Assembly (NCBI GenBank): GCA_045616445.1 | Contig: JAZLGR010000028.1 | Span: forward strand, 1 to 64,000 | Direction: 5' to 3' | Length of the DNA stretch: 64,000 nucleotides | Source: Fimousia sp045616445 | GTDB taxonomy: Bacteria > Bacillota > Clostridia > Lachnospirales > Lachnospiraceae | Shown: one piece after another, positions 51,297 through 60,592 of the stretch | Layout: each line of letters starts with the position of its first letter | Numbering within the stretch: position 1 is the stretch's first letter | Program-made: the position numbers and the translations under genes | The notes under the pieces: generated by a model | What the model was told of the DNA's origin: nothing | Seen by the model: only the letters and a program-made list of their open reading frames with translations | The model's database searches: none

Positions 51297-51323
51297 TGAT
51301 CGGTGAGAAAGGAGATTTTAGAC

Positions 51324-52007
51324 ATGAATAACTTTTTTGAAAACGAATATATGCCTAAGATGAACAAAATTGGTAAGATTACTGGTTTCTTAGGTGTTGC
51401 AGTAGCATTTTTACCAGCTATTCTTTTAGCAGTTGTATATGGAATTCTTCCAAAACCAGCAGCACTTTTAACAGCATTTATCGCTGGTGCAAGCTCCTTT
51501 GGTGTATTATGGTTCGTAGAACCAATTTCCTACTTCTCCGTATTAGGACCTGTTGGAACATACATGGCATTCTTATCTGGTAACATCTCCAATATGAGAG
51601 TTCCTTGTGCTTCCATGGCCCAGGTAGCTGCAGAAGTAGAACCGGGTTCCGAAAAAGGTTCCGTAGTAGCGACAGTTGGTATGGCTATTTCTATCATCAT
51701 CAACGTTTCTGTACTTACAATCGGTGTTATTTTAGGAAGCTCCATCCTTGCAATGCTTCCAGCAAGTGTAACAATGGCACTGAGCTACTTACTTCCAGCA
51801 TTATTCGGTGCATTATTAGTACAGTTTGGTTTAAATGCTAAAAGTCATGCAATCAGCATCTTAATTTTTGCAATTCTCATCAACATCGCATTAAATGCAG
51901 GTGTATTCGCTTGGCTTCCAGGTGCAAACAACTACCTTGGAATCTTAACAAGTGTATTCTTATCTATTGCAGTTGCAATTGTAATGTACGGCAAGAAAGA
52001 GGCGTAA
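51324..52007 (+). CDS. Membrane protein paired with DUF5058, probable transporter component B
   Basis: 227 residues from ATG 51324, 8 bases after AAAGGAG; the GTG at 51303 is upstream of it. Six or so membrane helices (FLGVAVAFLPAILLAVVYG, VATVGMAISIIINVSVLT, ISILIFAILINIALNAG). A conserved-looking polar loop, GPVGTYMAFLSGNISNMRVPC, may line a substrate path. I do not know its family name. Tight order with DUF5058 and M20 suggests one two-subunit carrier. Confidence 0.65.
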   Translation: MNNFFENEYMPKMNKIGKITGFLGVAVAFLPAILLAVVYGILPKPAALLTAFIAGASSFGVLWFVEPISYFSVLGPVGTYMAFLSGNISNMRVPCASMAQVAAEVEPGSEKGSVVATVGMAISIIINVSVLTIGVILGSSILAMLPASVTMALSYLLPALFGALLVQFGLNAKSHAISILIFAILINIALNAGVFAWLPGANNYLGILTSVFLSIAVAIVMYGKKEA

Positions 52008-52013
52008 TTAATT

Positions 52014-53381
52014 ATGATCAAACAGGATATTTACGATAAAGTACAGTCCTTAGAAGCAAAACTTCAGGAGATGTCCCGCTTTGTATGGAAGCATCCGGAG
52101 CTTGGCGGCGGCGAAAAAGAATGTGCCGACTATTATCGACAGGTTCTTGCTGATGAGGGATTCTCCATTGTCAACAATGAACATTTAGAACATGCATTTT
52201 ATGCAGAATATGGTCAGGGTAAACCAGTCATCGCAGTCCTTGCTGAATACGATGCACTTCCAGGTCTTTCCCAGGCAGTATGTGCCTTCAAACAGCCACT
52301 GATTCAGGGTGCGGCTGGACATGGATGTGGACATAACCTTCTTGGTTCTGCCGCAGTGACTGGTGCCATTGCAATCAAAGATTATCTTGAAAAAGCTTGT
52401 ATCTCCGGAACTGTTCGTCTCTATGGATGTCCGGAAGAAGAGCTCTTAAGCGGTAAAGTAAAGATGATCTACCATCACATGTTTGATGGATGTGATTGTG
52501 CCCTTAGCTGGCATCCAATGGACGCTTCCATGGCACATGACAAGGCATATCTAGCCAATGCATCCATGAAGTTCTACTTCAAAGGCAAATCTTCCCACGC
52601 AGCCTTCGCTCCAGATAGAGGAAGAAGTGCATGGGATGCTGTGGAACTGATGAATGTGGGCAGCAACTATTTAAGAGAACATGTTGTTGACCGTACAAGA
52701 ATCCATTATTCCACAATCGGTGGTGATTTCGCTCCGAATATCGTTCCCGACAAAGCAGGTGCATATTACTTTGTTCGTGCTCCACATATGAAGGATGTAC
52801 AGAGTACAGTAGACCGTGTGGTTAAGATTGCACAGGGTGCAGCTTTAATGACTGAAACAGAAGTATCTGTTGAGATGGGGTGCGGATGCTGTGAATTTAA
52901 GCCAAACAAAGCATTTGGTGATCTTAGCCACGCAAACTTAATCGAAGCAGACGGACCAAAATATACAAAAGAAGAATTAAGCTTCGCCAAAGAGCTTCAG
53001 GAAACCTTAGATCCAGCAGTCAAGAACGGCATGAAGAATGCATATCAGATGTATGATCCAGCCATGTTCATGGGTGTAGGTGCAAGAGATTTATGGGTGG
53101 ACAATGAGATGAGCGCATCCTCCGATACCGGTGATGTCAGCTTCTTAATTCCTACCGGTTTATTCACCACCGCATGCTGGCCAGTTGGTGTATCTCCTCA
53201 TACCTGGCAGGCATCCTCCTGTGCAGGTACAACCATTGGAGAAAAAGGTGCATTATATGCAGCCAAAGTTATCGCTGGTATGGCATATGATCTTTATAAC
53301 AAACCAGAAGTTCTCGCTAAGATCGTCAAAGAATTTGATGCGAACACAACTGGTGAATATGTTCCGATGTATGAGGAATAA
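52014..53381 (+). CDS. M20 family amidohydrolase (AbgB-like)
   Basis: 455 residues. The metal site is visible as GHGCGHNLLG, the Glu pair in CPEEELLSGK and the histidines of LSWHPMDAS; the lid domain follows (FYFKGKSSHAAFAPDRGRSAWDAVELMN). Members hydrolyse amide bonds of aminoacyl or p-aminobenzoyl-glutamate type compounds. It lacks a signal peptide, so it cleaves imported substrate in the cytoplasm. The gene starts 6 bases after the second membrane gene and ends at a terminator. The length equals AbgB-like enzymes. Confidence 0.88.
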   Translation: MIKQDIYDKVQSLEAKLQEMSRFVWKHPELGGGEKECADYYRQVLADEGFSIVNNEHLEHAFYAEYGQGKPVIAVLAEYDALPGLSQAVCAFKQPLIQGAAGHGCGHNLLGSAAVTGAIAIKDYLEKACISGTVRLYGCPEEELLSGKVKMIYHHMFDGCDCALSWHPMDASMAHDKAYLANASMKFYFKGKSSHAAFAPDRGRSAWDAVELMNVGSNYLREHVVDRTRIHYSTIGGDFAPNIVPDKAGAYYFVRAPHMKDVQSTVDRVVKIAQGAALMTETEVSVEMGCGCCEFKPNKAFGDLSHANLIEADGPKYTKEELSFAKELQETLDPAVKNGMKNAYQMYDPAMFMGVGARDLWVDNEMSASSDTGDVSFLIPTGLFTTACWPVGVSPHTWQASSCAGTTIGEKGALYAAKVIAGMAYDLYNKPEVLAKIVKEFDANTTGEYVPMYEE

Positions 53382-53404
53382 AAGTTAATATTAGAAAATT
53401 GTAG

Positions 53405-53445
53405 AAAACCTACACTTGTAGTAAAATACAGGTGTAGGTTTTTTT
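53405..53445 (+). terminator. Terminator after the M20 gene
   Basis: Stem AACCTACACTTGTA / TACAGGTGTAGGTT with one wobble and loop GTAAAA, then five T. Confidence 0.9.
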
Positions 53446-53489
53446 ATATATTGAAAAGTACTATTTTTGATAGAAGGCAGGTGAATAGC

Positions 53490-55118
53490 ATGGGTATATC
53501 AATACAGGATTTATTAACATTAGAATATTTTAAAGAATTTTACGTTGTTGCAGGAAGAAGGGGCATCCATAAAGAAGTACAGGGTGTCACCGTTGTTGAC
53601 GCACCGGATGCCTATCGCTGGTCAAAGGGCAAAGAACTTGTGTTAACCTCCGGTTATGTATTAAAGATGGAACCGGATACCATCACGAATGCCTTCAGAG
53701 AAGGTACCATCCAGAATTCCTCCGGACTGCTCATTAAGCGTGGCAGACATCTTGACCGCATCAGTGAGGAGATGAAGGCACTGTTTGATCAATATGATAT
53801 TCCGTTGATCAGCATGCCATTTGAGATTCCATATATGGAAGTCATGAATCAGATCAATATTGCCATTATGAATAAGACTGTCCAGCGTTTTAAGATTTCA
53901 AGCAAAGAGATGGGGCAAATCTCTGATCTTACCTACAAAGAACAGAAGATTCAGCGTATCCTTCGTGCCGTTGAGACAGATATGAGTTTTCCAGCCTGTA
54001 TTTATGATATGGGGGAAGAAAAAGCTTATTACAGCTCCAATCATTTCAAAGAGATTACCAAGTCGCTGAATATGTCCGTCACCAATTACTGGGATCCAGT
54101 ACAGGCTTATACCAAATATACACTGTGTGATGTAATCAATATGTCCAGATACCGACTGTTTAATGTGGACGGGATCGACGGACCACGTATGAGTTGGATT
54201 CTGATACCGATCACCACCAATGATACCGTGCAGGCCTACTTTATCGTTATGGAGTCCAGAGAGTTTTTGGATCACTATGATGAGTATGCGATTCGTATCG
54301 CTTATCTGCTCCTACAAGCATTATATGAGGAGAATATGGTAACCCAGAGCCGAGGCAATATAGGATTCGAGAACTTTATCCAGTATATGATCCATATGGA
54401 TGATTTAGAAATTGATAAGGTCCGTTATCAGGCAGGAATCCAGGGAATCTCATTAAGTGATTCTTATTTCATTACCATGTTTCGTCAGAATAATCCGGAG
54501 ATCTCCGCTCAGAACGAGAGAGAGACATTCCTAAAATACATTCGAAAGGCATTCCATCACAAAAAAATCAAGTTGGTCTTTCTGTCTGAGAACGAAGGGA
54601 TGATTTTTATTCAGACGGAAGAAGAGGAGGGTATATTTGACCAGATCTGTGCGGGTGTACATATCTTACATAACTATATGGTAGATAATCTCTCCAATAT
54701 GCAGCTGAAATATGGTATGCTTAATACACCGGAGCAGTTGATGAGTATCAGAGATCACATCAACAAACTGCACAATCTGATGGATATGGGCAGCATCCTC
54801 TTCCCAGGTGAGGAGATTATCGATTATGACCGACTGGGGCCGCTTACCTGGCTGCAGATTCCAGCCAGAGAGCTTGATGAGATGCTTGGGCAGTACCGCA
54901 GACTGATGGATGAGGAGAAGAATAAGGAACTGCTTCGCACATTGAAGATCTATCTGGAGAATAACATGAATTTCAGCATTACCGCAGAATTGATGTATGT
55001 TCATGTGAATACGATCCGTAAGAGACTGACCAAGCTTGAAGGCATGCTGCCATTGAGATTCGATCAGCCGTTAGAACGTATGAAACTTCAGATTCTTCTG
55101 AACTTTTTGGAATTATAA
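53490..55118 (+). CDS. PucR family transcriptional regulator
   Basis: 542 residues from ATG 53490 after GCAGGTG; a TTG at 53451 has no ribosome site. The N-terminal PucR sensing domain spans about 1-125 (ISIQDLLTLEYFKEFYVVAG, VQGVTVVDAPDAYRWSKGKELVLTSG written in parts). The middle is a GGDEF-like or GAF-like effector region. The C-terminal PucR helix-turn-helix is at about 480-540 (LRTLKIYLENNMNFSITAEL, YVHVNTIRKRLTKLE). PucR proteins respond to purine or amino acid catabolites. It follows the transporter and M20 genes and probably controls them. It precedes the MutS-like gene by 36 bases. Confidence 0.85.
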   Translation: MGISIQDLLTLEYFKEFYVVAGRRGIHKEVQGVTVVDAPDAYRWSKGKELVLTSGYVLKMEPDTITNAFREGTIQNSSGLLIKRGRHLDRISEEMKALFDQYDIPLISMPFEIPYMEVMNQINIAIMNKTVQRFKISSKEMGQISDLTYKEQKIQRILRAVETDMSFPACIYDMGEEKAYYSSNHFKEITKSLNMSVTNYWDPVQAYTKYTLCDVINMSRYRLFNVDGIDGPRMSWILIPITTNDTVQAYFIVMESREFLDHYDEYAIRIAYLLLQALYEENMVTQSRGNIGFENFIQYMIHMDDLEIDKVRYQAGIQGISLSDSYFITMFRQNNPEISAQNERETFLKYIRKAFHHKKIKLVFLSENEGMIFIQTEEEEGIFDQICAGVHILHNYMVDNLSNMQLKYGMLNTPEQLMSIRDHINKLHNLMDMGSILFPGEEIIDYDRLGPLTWLQIPARELDEMLGQYRRLMDEEKNKELLRTLKIYLENNMNFSITAELMYVHVNTIRKRLTKLEGMLPLRFDQPLERMKLQILLNFLEL

Positions 55119-55154
55119 AGTAACTCGCAAAAGATAGACAATAGGAAATATGAT

Positions 55155-56879
55155 ATGGAACCAATGATAAGTATTTTATATCCGGCTGGAGTGCCGGAAT
55201 CTGCATACAAAAAGATGTCCAATACTGCCTGGCATGATCTTGGCATGGATATGGTCACCCAGGCTGTTACAAGAAATGGTAAAGAAGCCATGATCGTAAA
55301 AAGTGTCATGGGCAGACTGACCACAGAAGTCATTGTTGGCAAGTACCGTGCAGATATATTCGCAGACATTATGGCCAATGTCTCCCTGCAGGATGACATC
55401 ATTAAAACCCTTCAGCAGGTAGACAGCCTTCGCAACAACATGATGACAAATCATAATTTGAATGATGCAGATGGCATCTGGACCCTGATCCGCCGCATGA
55501 AGGAGGTTCAGGAATATATCATCTGTGTGGAAAATCTAAGCAGATCACTGAATGAAGCAGAAATTCAATCAGAAGGGCTTACTCTGCTTCGACAGTTCAT
55601 GGATCAGATACAGGAAGAAAGAGGATTTGCTGAACTAAAAAAAGATATCAAATTATTACTTGCCAATACCCAGAAGGTGAAAAGTATTACCTTAGGCTGT
55701 AATCTGAGTGATTATTATGATGTAAAGAGCGTTGGTATCGTCTCCATCAATGACAGACCATTTACCAAGGCCAATGTAATTGCCAACTTTACAAGAAGAT
55801 TCCATCGCGGAGACCAGATTCAGTCAGGTACAGAATGGAATGGCAATTATGACTATGAGGTCATTCCTGAGAATAAGAAGCATACCGTTGATTCTGGAGA
55901 TAAGGGATTACAGACACTTGCATTTACCGCCAATCCACTGATGGGACTGAGCATGGGACTAGCTGGCGTGCAGGACAATACCAGAGAAGTAAATCTGGTA
56001 GAATACTTGAATGATGTGGTGAATAAGCTTCTTGGAAGTTCAGTAAAAAGCCTGAAGGAAACCATGGCTAAGTATGCTACAGTGGATATCCGATCCATCA
56101 CAAGCCTGATTCCGGAATTCCAGTATTATACGGTATGGGCAAGATTTATCCGCGAGATGAAGCAGGAAGGATATGATTTTGCCAAGGCACATGTATGGGA
56201 TGAGCCAAGAGGTGGCTGTCGTATGAAAGCCATGAGTGTATACAATTTAAAACTTGCCACATCCTCCAAAACGACCAGTCAGGAGATCGTGGGCAATGAC
56301 CTTGATTTTACCGATGAACACACCATCTATTTGTTAACTGGTGCCAACCGTGGCGGTAAGACAACCATCACCCAGGCCATTGGACAGTGCTATGTGATGG
56401 CACAGGGCGGCGTCTACGTACCAGGTTCTGGATTCTTCTATGTTCCTGTGGATGACATCTTTACCCATTTCCCTGCAGATGAAGATAAAACAATGGATTT
56501 TGGCCGTCTGGGAGAGGAATGTCAGCGTTTTAAGGATATATTTGAAAGAGCAACCAGCGACTCCCTCTTATTGCTCAATGAATCCTTCTCCACTACATCC
56601 TTCCAGGAAGGATACTACATCGCCTACGACGCAGTGCGTGCCATGTTACGAAAGGGTGCAAGATGTATCTATAACACCCACATGCATAAATTAGCTGAGG
56701 CAGTGAAGGAGATCAACGAAGAAGAGAGCATCAGTAAGGCAGCCTCCCTAATTGTGAAGACAGAGAAGGGCAAGCGTTCCTACAAAGTAGAAGTGGCACC
56801 GGCAGAGGGACAGAGCTTAGCAAGTGATATTGCAAAGAAGTATGGCGTAACATTCGAACAGCTGACAGAATCTTTGTGA
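55155..56879 (+). CDS. Divergent MutS-family ATPase
   Basis: 574 residues. There is no mismatch-recognition domain I and no Smr or KOW end, so it is neither MutS nor MutS2. Residues about 80-340 resemble the helical core and clamp, and 355-574 the MutS ABC-type ATPase: Walker A TGANRGGKTT (395-404), then a Walker B reading LLLLNESFSTTS where Asn475 replaces the usual Asp before Glu476, then IYNTHMHKL. It probably dimerises on DNA or another structure using ATP; the target is unknown. Similar short MutS-like proteins with an NES motif are known in clostridia. It follows the PucR gene and precedes fucO, which has its own promoter. Confidence 0.8.
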   Translation: MEPMISILYPAGVPESAYKKMSNTAWHDLGMDMVTQAVTRNGKEAMIVKSVMGRLTTEVIVGKYRADIFADIMANVSLQDDIIKTLQQVDSLRNNMMTNHNLNDADGIWTLIRRMKEVQEYIICVENLSRSLNEAEIQSEGLTLLRQFMDQIQEERGFAELKKDIKLLLANTQKVKSITLGCNLSDYYDVKSVGIVSINDRPFTKANVIANFTRRFHRGDQIQSGTEWNGNYDYEVIPENKKHTVDSGDKGLQTLAFTANPLMGLSMGLAGVQDNTREVNLVEYLNDVVNKLLGSSVKSLKETMAKYATVDIRSITSLIPEFQYYTVWARFIREMKQEGYDFAKAHVWDEPRGGCRMKAMSVYNLKLATSSKTTSQEIVGNDLDFTDEHTIYLLTGANRGGKTTITQAIGQCYVMAQGGVYVPGSGFFYVPVDDIFTHFPADEDKTMDFGRLGEECQRFKDIFERATSDSLLLLNESFSTTSFQEGYYIAYDAVRAMLRKGARCIYNTHMHKLAEAVKEINEEESISKAASLIVKTEKGKRSYKVEVAPAEGQSLASDIAKKYGVTFEQLTESL

Positions 56880-56895
56880 CAAATCAAACCAGTGA

Positions 56896-56924
56896 TTGCT
56901 ACAATTCATAAAAAATAATATAAT
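56896..56924 (+). promoter_or_regulatory. Promoter of the iron alcohol dehydrogenase gene
   Basis: TTGCTA (56896-56901), 17-base spacer and perfect TATAAT (56919-56924), 49 bases before the ATG at 56974. It lies over an upstream in-frame TTG and so supports the later start. Confidence 0.8.
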
Positions 56925-56973
56925 AAAAACATGTAACAATGAACGTGATATTTATAGTAAAGGAGACAAAATT

Positions 56974-58119
56974 ATGGCAGTGAATCGTTTCGTATTAAAC
57001 GGTATTTCTTACCACGGACACGGCGCAATCAATGAAATTCCTGGCATCATCAAGGGCAAAGGTCTTACCAAAGCTTTCGTAGCTTCTGACCCTGATCTTG
57101 TTAAATTTGGTGTAGCAGCTAAGGTTACTGATCTTTTAGCAGCGAACGATATCGATTTTGAATTATATTCCGATATCAAACCAAATCCAACAATCGAAAA
57201 CGTTCAGCATGGTGTAGATGCTTACCGTGCCTCTGGTGCTGATTTCATGATCACAATCGGTGGTGGTTCTTCCATGGATACTGGTAAAGGTATCGGTATC
57301 ATCGTCAATAACCCGGAATTTTACGATGTTCGTTCCTTAGAAGGACTTTCCCCAACAAAGAACCGTACAGTATTTACAATCGCAGTTCCTACAACAGGTG
57401 GTACAGGTGCTGAATCTACAATTAACTACGTAATCACAGACGTTGAAAAGAAACGTAAATTTGTGTGCGTAGACCCTAACGATATCCCTGATATCGCAGT
57501 AGTAGACCCAGACATGATGGCTTCCATGCCAAAAGGTCTTGCAGCTTCCACAGGTATGGATGCTTTAACACATGCAATCGAAGGCTATACAACAGCTGGC
57601 GCTTGGGAACTTGCTGACTGTTTAGATCTCAAAGCAATCCAGTTAATCGCTAAGAACCTTCGTAAAGCAGTTCTTGAAAAAGATCCAGATGGACTTGAAG
57701 GCATGGCTCTTGCTCAGTACGTAACAGCGATGGCATACTCCAATGTAGGTCTTGGTATCGCTCATTCCATGGCTCATACACTTGGTGCAGTATATGACAC
57801 ACCTCATGGTGTAGCTTGTGCTATGATGCTTCCAATTGTTATGGAATTCAACCAGGAATATACAGGCGATAAATTCAAAGATATCGCTGAAGCATTTGAC
57901 GTTGATACAGCTGGTATGTCCCAGGCTGAATATCGTCAGGCAGCAATCGATGCAGTTCGTCAGTTATCCGTAGACGTAGGAATCCCTACAAAACTTGATA
58001 TCAAAGAAGAAGATCTTCCATTCTTATGCGAATCCGCAGCAGCAGACGCATGTGCACCTGGTAACCCAAGACCAGCTACATTAGAAGAATTCGAAGCTAT
58101 GTTCCGTCAGTTAATGTAA
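56974..58119 (+). CDS. fucO: Iron-containing alcohol dehydrogenase, lactaldehyde reductase type
   Basis: 381 residues, equal to FucO. The start is ATG 56974 after AAAGGAGACAAAATT. It interconverts lactaldehyde and 1,2-propanediol with NADH. Motifs are TIGGGSSMDTGKG, VPTTGGTGAE, the metal Asp in DPDMMASMP, and metal histidines in GMDALTHAIEGY, GIAHSMAHTLGA and DTPHGVACA. Codon use is strongly biased (GTA, GGT, TCC), suggesting high expression, with a near-consensus promoter. No fucose or rhamnose genes are close. It is followed after 2 bases by a flavodoxin-fold gene. Confidence 0.88.
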   Translation: MAVNRFVLNGISYHGHGAINEIPGIIKGKGLTKAFVASDPDLVKFGVAAKVTDLLAANDIDFELYSDIKPNPTIENVQHGVDAYRASGADFMITIGGGSSMDTGKGIGIIVNNPEFYDVRSLEGLSPTKNRTVFTIAVPTTGGTGAESTINYVITDVEKKRKFVCVDPNDIPDIAVVDPDMMASMPKGLAASTGMDALTHAIEGYTTAGAWELADCLDLKAIQLIAKNLRKAVLEKDPDGLEGMALAQYVTAMAYSNVGLGIAHSMAHTLGAVYDTPHGVACAMMLPIVMEFNQEYTGDKFKDIAEAFDVDTAGMSQAEYRQAAIDAVRQLSVDVGIPTKLDIKEEDLPFLCESAAADACAPGNPRPATLEEFEAMFRQLM

Positions 58120-58121
58120 TT

Positions 58122-58736
58122 ATGAAAGTTTTAATCGTAAATGGCAGTCCAAAGCCAAATGGTAATACAGCAACAGCCATCAATGAGATGGTGAAGGTGT
58201 TCGAAGCTGAAGGTGTAGAAACAGAGATCATGCAGATTGGGGGCAAAGCAATCCGAGGATGTGTCGGATGTAACGGATGTGGCTTCCACGGCAAATGTGT
58301 CTTTCAGGATGAAGTCAACGAAGCAGCCCTTAAGTTAAAGGAAGCGGACGGCTTCGTAGTTGCATCTCCAGTATATTTTGCATCTGCCAATGCTACACTC
58401 ATCGCATTCTTAGACCGTTTATTCTACAGCACAGCATTTGACAAGAGAGCAATCGTTGGTGCTTCCGTAGTATGCGCAAGAAGAGGCGGCTGTTCCGCAA
58501 CCTTCGATGAATTGAATAAGTATTTTACTATCAGTGGCATGCCAGTGGCTTCTAGCCAGTACTGGAATTCCATCCATGGATGTGTACCAGGAGAGGCTGA
58601 AAAGGACGAAGAAGGCAAACAGACCATGCGTACTCTTGCTTCCAACATGACTTTCCTCATGAAATGTATTGCGCTTGGCAAAGAAGCTTATGGTCTTCCA
58701 GCAGTAGAAGACAGAGTTTCTACAAACTTTATCTAA
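58122..58736 (+). CDS. Flavodoxin-fold NAD(P)H-dependent oxidoreductase
   Basis: 204 residues. N-terminus VLIVNGSPKPNGNTATAI is the FMN phosphate loop. CVGCNGCGFHGKCVFQDE carries a cysteine-rich patch of the iron-sulfur flavoprotein-like or multimeric flavodoxin type, followed by ADGFVVASPVYFASANATL. It should move electrons between NAD(P)H and FMN; a cluster is possible from the four cysteines. It lies 2 bases after fucO, so it is co-transcribed. A terminator follows. Confidence 0.85.
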   Translation: MKVLIVNGSPKPNGNTATAINEMVKVFEAEGVETEIMQIGGKAIRGCVGCNGCGFHGKCVFQDEVNEAALKLKEADGFVVASPVYFASANATLIAFLDRLFYSTAFDKRAIVGASVVCARRGGCSATFDELNKYFTISGMPVASSQYWNSIHGCVPGEAEKDEEGKQTMRTLASNMTFLMKCIALGKEAYGLPAVEDRVSTNFI

Positions 58737-58757
58737 AATTTAATTATTAAGATACCC

Positions 58758-58793
58758 AAAAGGATGATTGGCATGTGCCGGTCATCCTTTTTT
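58758..58793 (+). terminator. Terminator after the flavodoxin-like gene
   Basis: Stem AAAAGGATGATTGGC with GCCGGTCATCCTTTT, two wobble pairs, ATGT loop, then T run. Confidence 0.88.
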
Positions 58794-58862
58794 GTGCAGG
58801 AATGATGGTGCCATTGGTAAATTGGATAAAAATGTTGTAAAATAATATAAATAATTGCCAAT

Positions 58863-59000
58863 ATGGCATATCTGGTACCATTATTATCGTTGATTCTTTC
58901 AGCACTACTGCTAAAGGAAGCCTTAACCTTACGTGTGGCAGGGGCATTTGTCCTGATCATCGGGGGAATCCTTCTGCAGAATCTATTTGACAGGGAGTAA
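58863..59000 (+). pseudogene. C-terminal remnant of an EamA/DMT-type transporter
   Basis: A 45-codon frame from ATG 58863 encodes the last two helices of a drug/metabolite transporter: LVPLLSLILSALLLKEALT and LRVAGAFVLIIGGILLQNL. In-frame TAA lies 12 bases upstream of the ATG and no ribosome site is seen, so the N-terminal eight helices are gone. The TAA overlaps the ATG at 59000, one of two candidate starts of the next gene. Together with the terminator at 58758-58793 this explains the 269-base gap. Confidence 0.65.
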
Positions 59001-59005
59001 TGACT

Positions 59006-59944
59006 ATGAAAAAGAATAAATTTGTGATATTTTCCGCCGTTATGGCGGTTATGAGCGGGCTTGCAGCCATCTATCATATGGTGCACCGCGTGTTTTTCAG
59101 CATCGCCTTTGACTTACATACGAAGTGGAGACCAACCAGCGGCGGCTTTGATACCCTTCCAGATGTGTCTAAGGCCGGTCAGGAATGGCTTCATACCCAT
59201 GACAATTACATCGTCTATATGACCAACAAAGAGGGAATGAAGCTTCGCGGCCACTATTTCCCATGTGAGGATGCGAAACGAACACTCATTGAGTTTCACG
59301 GCTGGCATGGAAGCTGGGATGTGGATTTCTCCGGCAGCTCCCCATATATGCATCAGGCTGGCTGTAACCTGCTTCTGGTAGAACAGCGTGGACAGGGCAA
59401 AAGCGAAGGCAGTTATATGACCTTTGGAGTAAAGGAACGATCAGATCTTCAGGAATGGGTTGCCTGGTATCAGGAAAATATCGATTCTGACATTCCAATC
59501 TATCTGGCAGGGCTTTCCATGGGTGCAACCACCGTGCTGATGGCTGCGGCAGATAATTTTGGACCTCAGGTAAAGGGAATCATCGCAGACTGTGGATTTA
59601 CCTCCCCTTATGACATCATCAAGAAAGTAGCAAAGCAGTGGTTTCATATTCCGGAACATCCACTCCTTGATACATTTAATCTCTATTGCAAGCGTCGTAT
59701 GGATGTGGACTTAAAGGGCTTTAGTGCCATCGATTCATTGGAACAAACCAAGCTTCCGGTATTATTCGTACATGGCAAGCGCGACAATTTTGTGCCATAT
59801 CAGATGACTCTGGCAGCTTATGATGCCTGTGCATCAGATAAAGATATCCTTCTAGTGGATGATGCTACCCACGGCATGAGCTTTGTCTACGATCAGGATG
59901 GGTATATCGAGAAAATTTTGAAACTGTTTGAAAAGTATGATTAA
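59006..59944 (+). CDS. Alpha/beta hydrolase with N-terminal membrane anchor
   Basis: 312 residues from ATG 59006, 8 bases after AGGGAG; an ATG at 59000 is too near. A single N-terminal hydrophobic helix (about 5-24) anchors or exports the chain. The catalytic domain has the oxyanion HGWHGS, nucleophile elbow GLSMGA, Asp in GKRDNFVP and His in ATHGMSF, typical of serine aminopeptidase-like or acyl hydrolases. The substrate is unknown. The upstream transporter remnant is unrelated to its function. It is followed after 33 bases by a histidine phosphatase. Confidence 0.85.
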   Translation: MKKNKFVIFSAVMAVMSGLAAIYHMVHRVFFSIAFDLHTKWRPTSGGFDTLPDVSKAGQEWLHTHDNYIVYMTNKEGMKLRGHYFPCEDAKRTLIEFHGWHGSWDVDFSGSSPYMHQAGCNLLLVEQRGQGKSEGSYMTFGVKERSDLQEWVAWYQENIDSDIPIYLAGLSMGATTVLMAAADNFGPQVKGIIADCGFTSPYDIIKKVAKQWFHIPEHPLLDTFNLYCKRRMDVDLKGFSAIDSLEQTKLPVLFVHGKRDNFVPYQMTLAAYDACASDKDILLVDDATHGMSFVYDQDGYIEKILKLFEKYD

Positions 59945-59977
59945 TAGATACAATATAGAGTACATTTGAGGTGGATT

Positions 59978-60592
59978 ATGCGGATATATATGTTACGACA
60001 CGGGGAGACGGACTGGAACGTACAGCGTCTGGTGCAGGGAAGCTCCGACGTCTCGTTAAATGAGAATGGAATTGATATGGCAAAAAGGAATGCCAAGGCT
60101 ATGCAGGAACGTGGCATGACCTTTGATGCCATCTATGTAAGCCCGAAGATCCGTGCCAAACAGACGGCAGGATACGTGGCAGATTATGTTGGTGTTCCAA
60201 TGCAGGAGAATGCCCTCTTATCAGAAATTGATTTTGGTGAGTATGAAGGAGTACATGTGGGAGAACTGATGAAGAGAGGTATCTATTTTGACAGGATGTT
60301 CTTCTATGAAACAGCAACCTTCAAACCGGGAAAGGGTGGAGAGACCATCCAGGATACCATCGGCCGGGCAGATGCATTTTTAAAGGAGGTGCTGATCCCG
60401 CAGGAGGGCGAAATTAATGATGTGCTATTAGTGGCCCACGGGGAGATCCTCCACGCTATGCTGCTTGCCATGCTTAAAGAACCAGTCAGCAATCTGTGGC
60501 GGGGAAAACCAACAAAAAACTGTGAGCTTTATGTAATGGAATATAAAGATGGTACCTATACCATGATCGAGGATGGGATCTTGCTGATTTAG
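59978..60592 (+). CDS. Histidine phosphatase family protein
   Basis: 204 residues from ATG 59978 after GAGGTG; the TTG at 59966 lies before the ribosome site. The RHGETDWN loop at residues 7-14 holds the phosphorylated His8, followed by AKQTAGYV and the second His in LLVAHGEILHAML. It would hydrolyse phosphomonoesters; whether it is a mutase or phosphatase cannot be told. It is probably in one transcript with the alpha/beta hydrolase gene. After its TAG the same frame stays open for 29 codons to a TAA, which may be chance or leftover coding. Confidence 0.85.
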   Translation: MRIYMLRHGETDWNVQRLVQGSSDVSLNENGIDMAKRNAKAMQERGMTFDAIYVSPKIRAKQTAGYVADYVGVPMQENALLSEIDFGEYEGVHVGELMKRGIYFDRMFFYETATFKPGKGGETIQDTIGRADAFLKEVLIPQEGEINDVLLVAHGEILHAMLLAMLKEPVSNLWRGKPTKNCELYVMEYKDGTYTMIEDGILLI

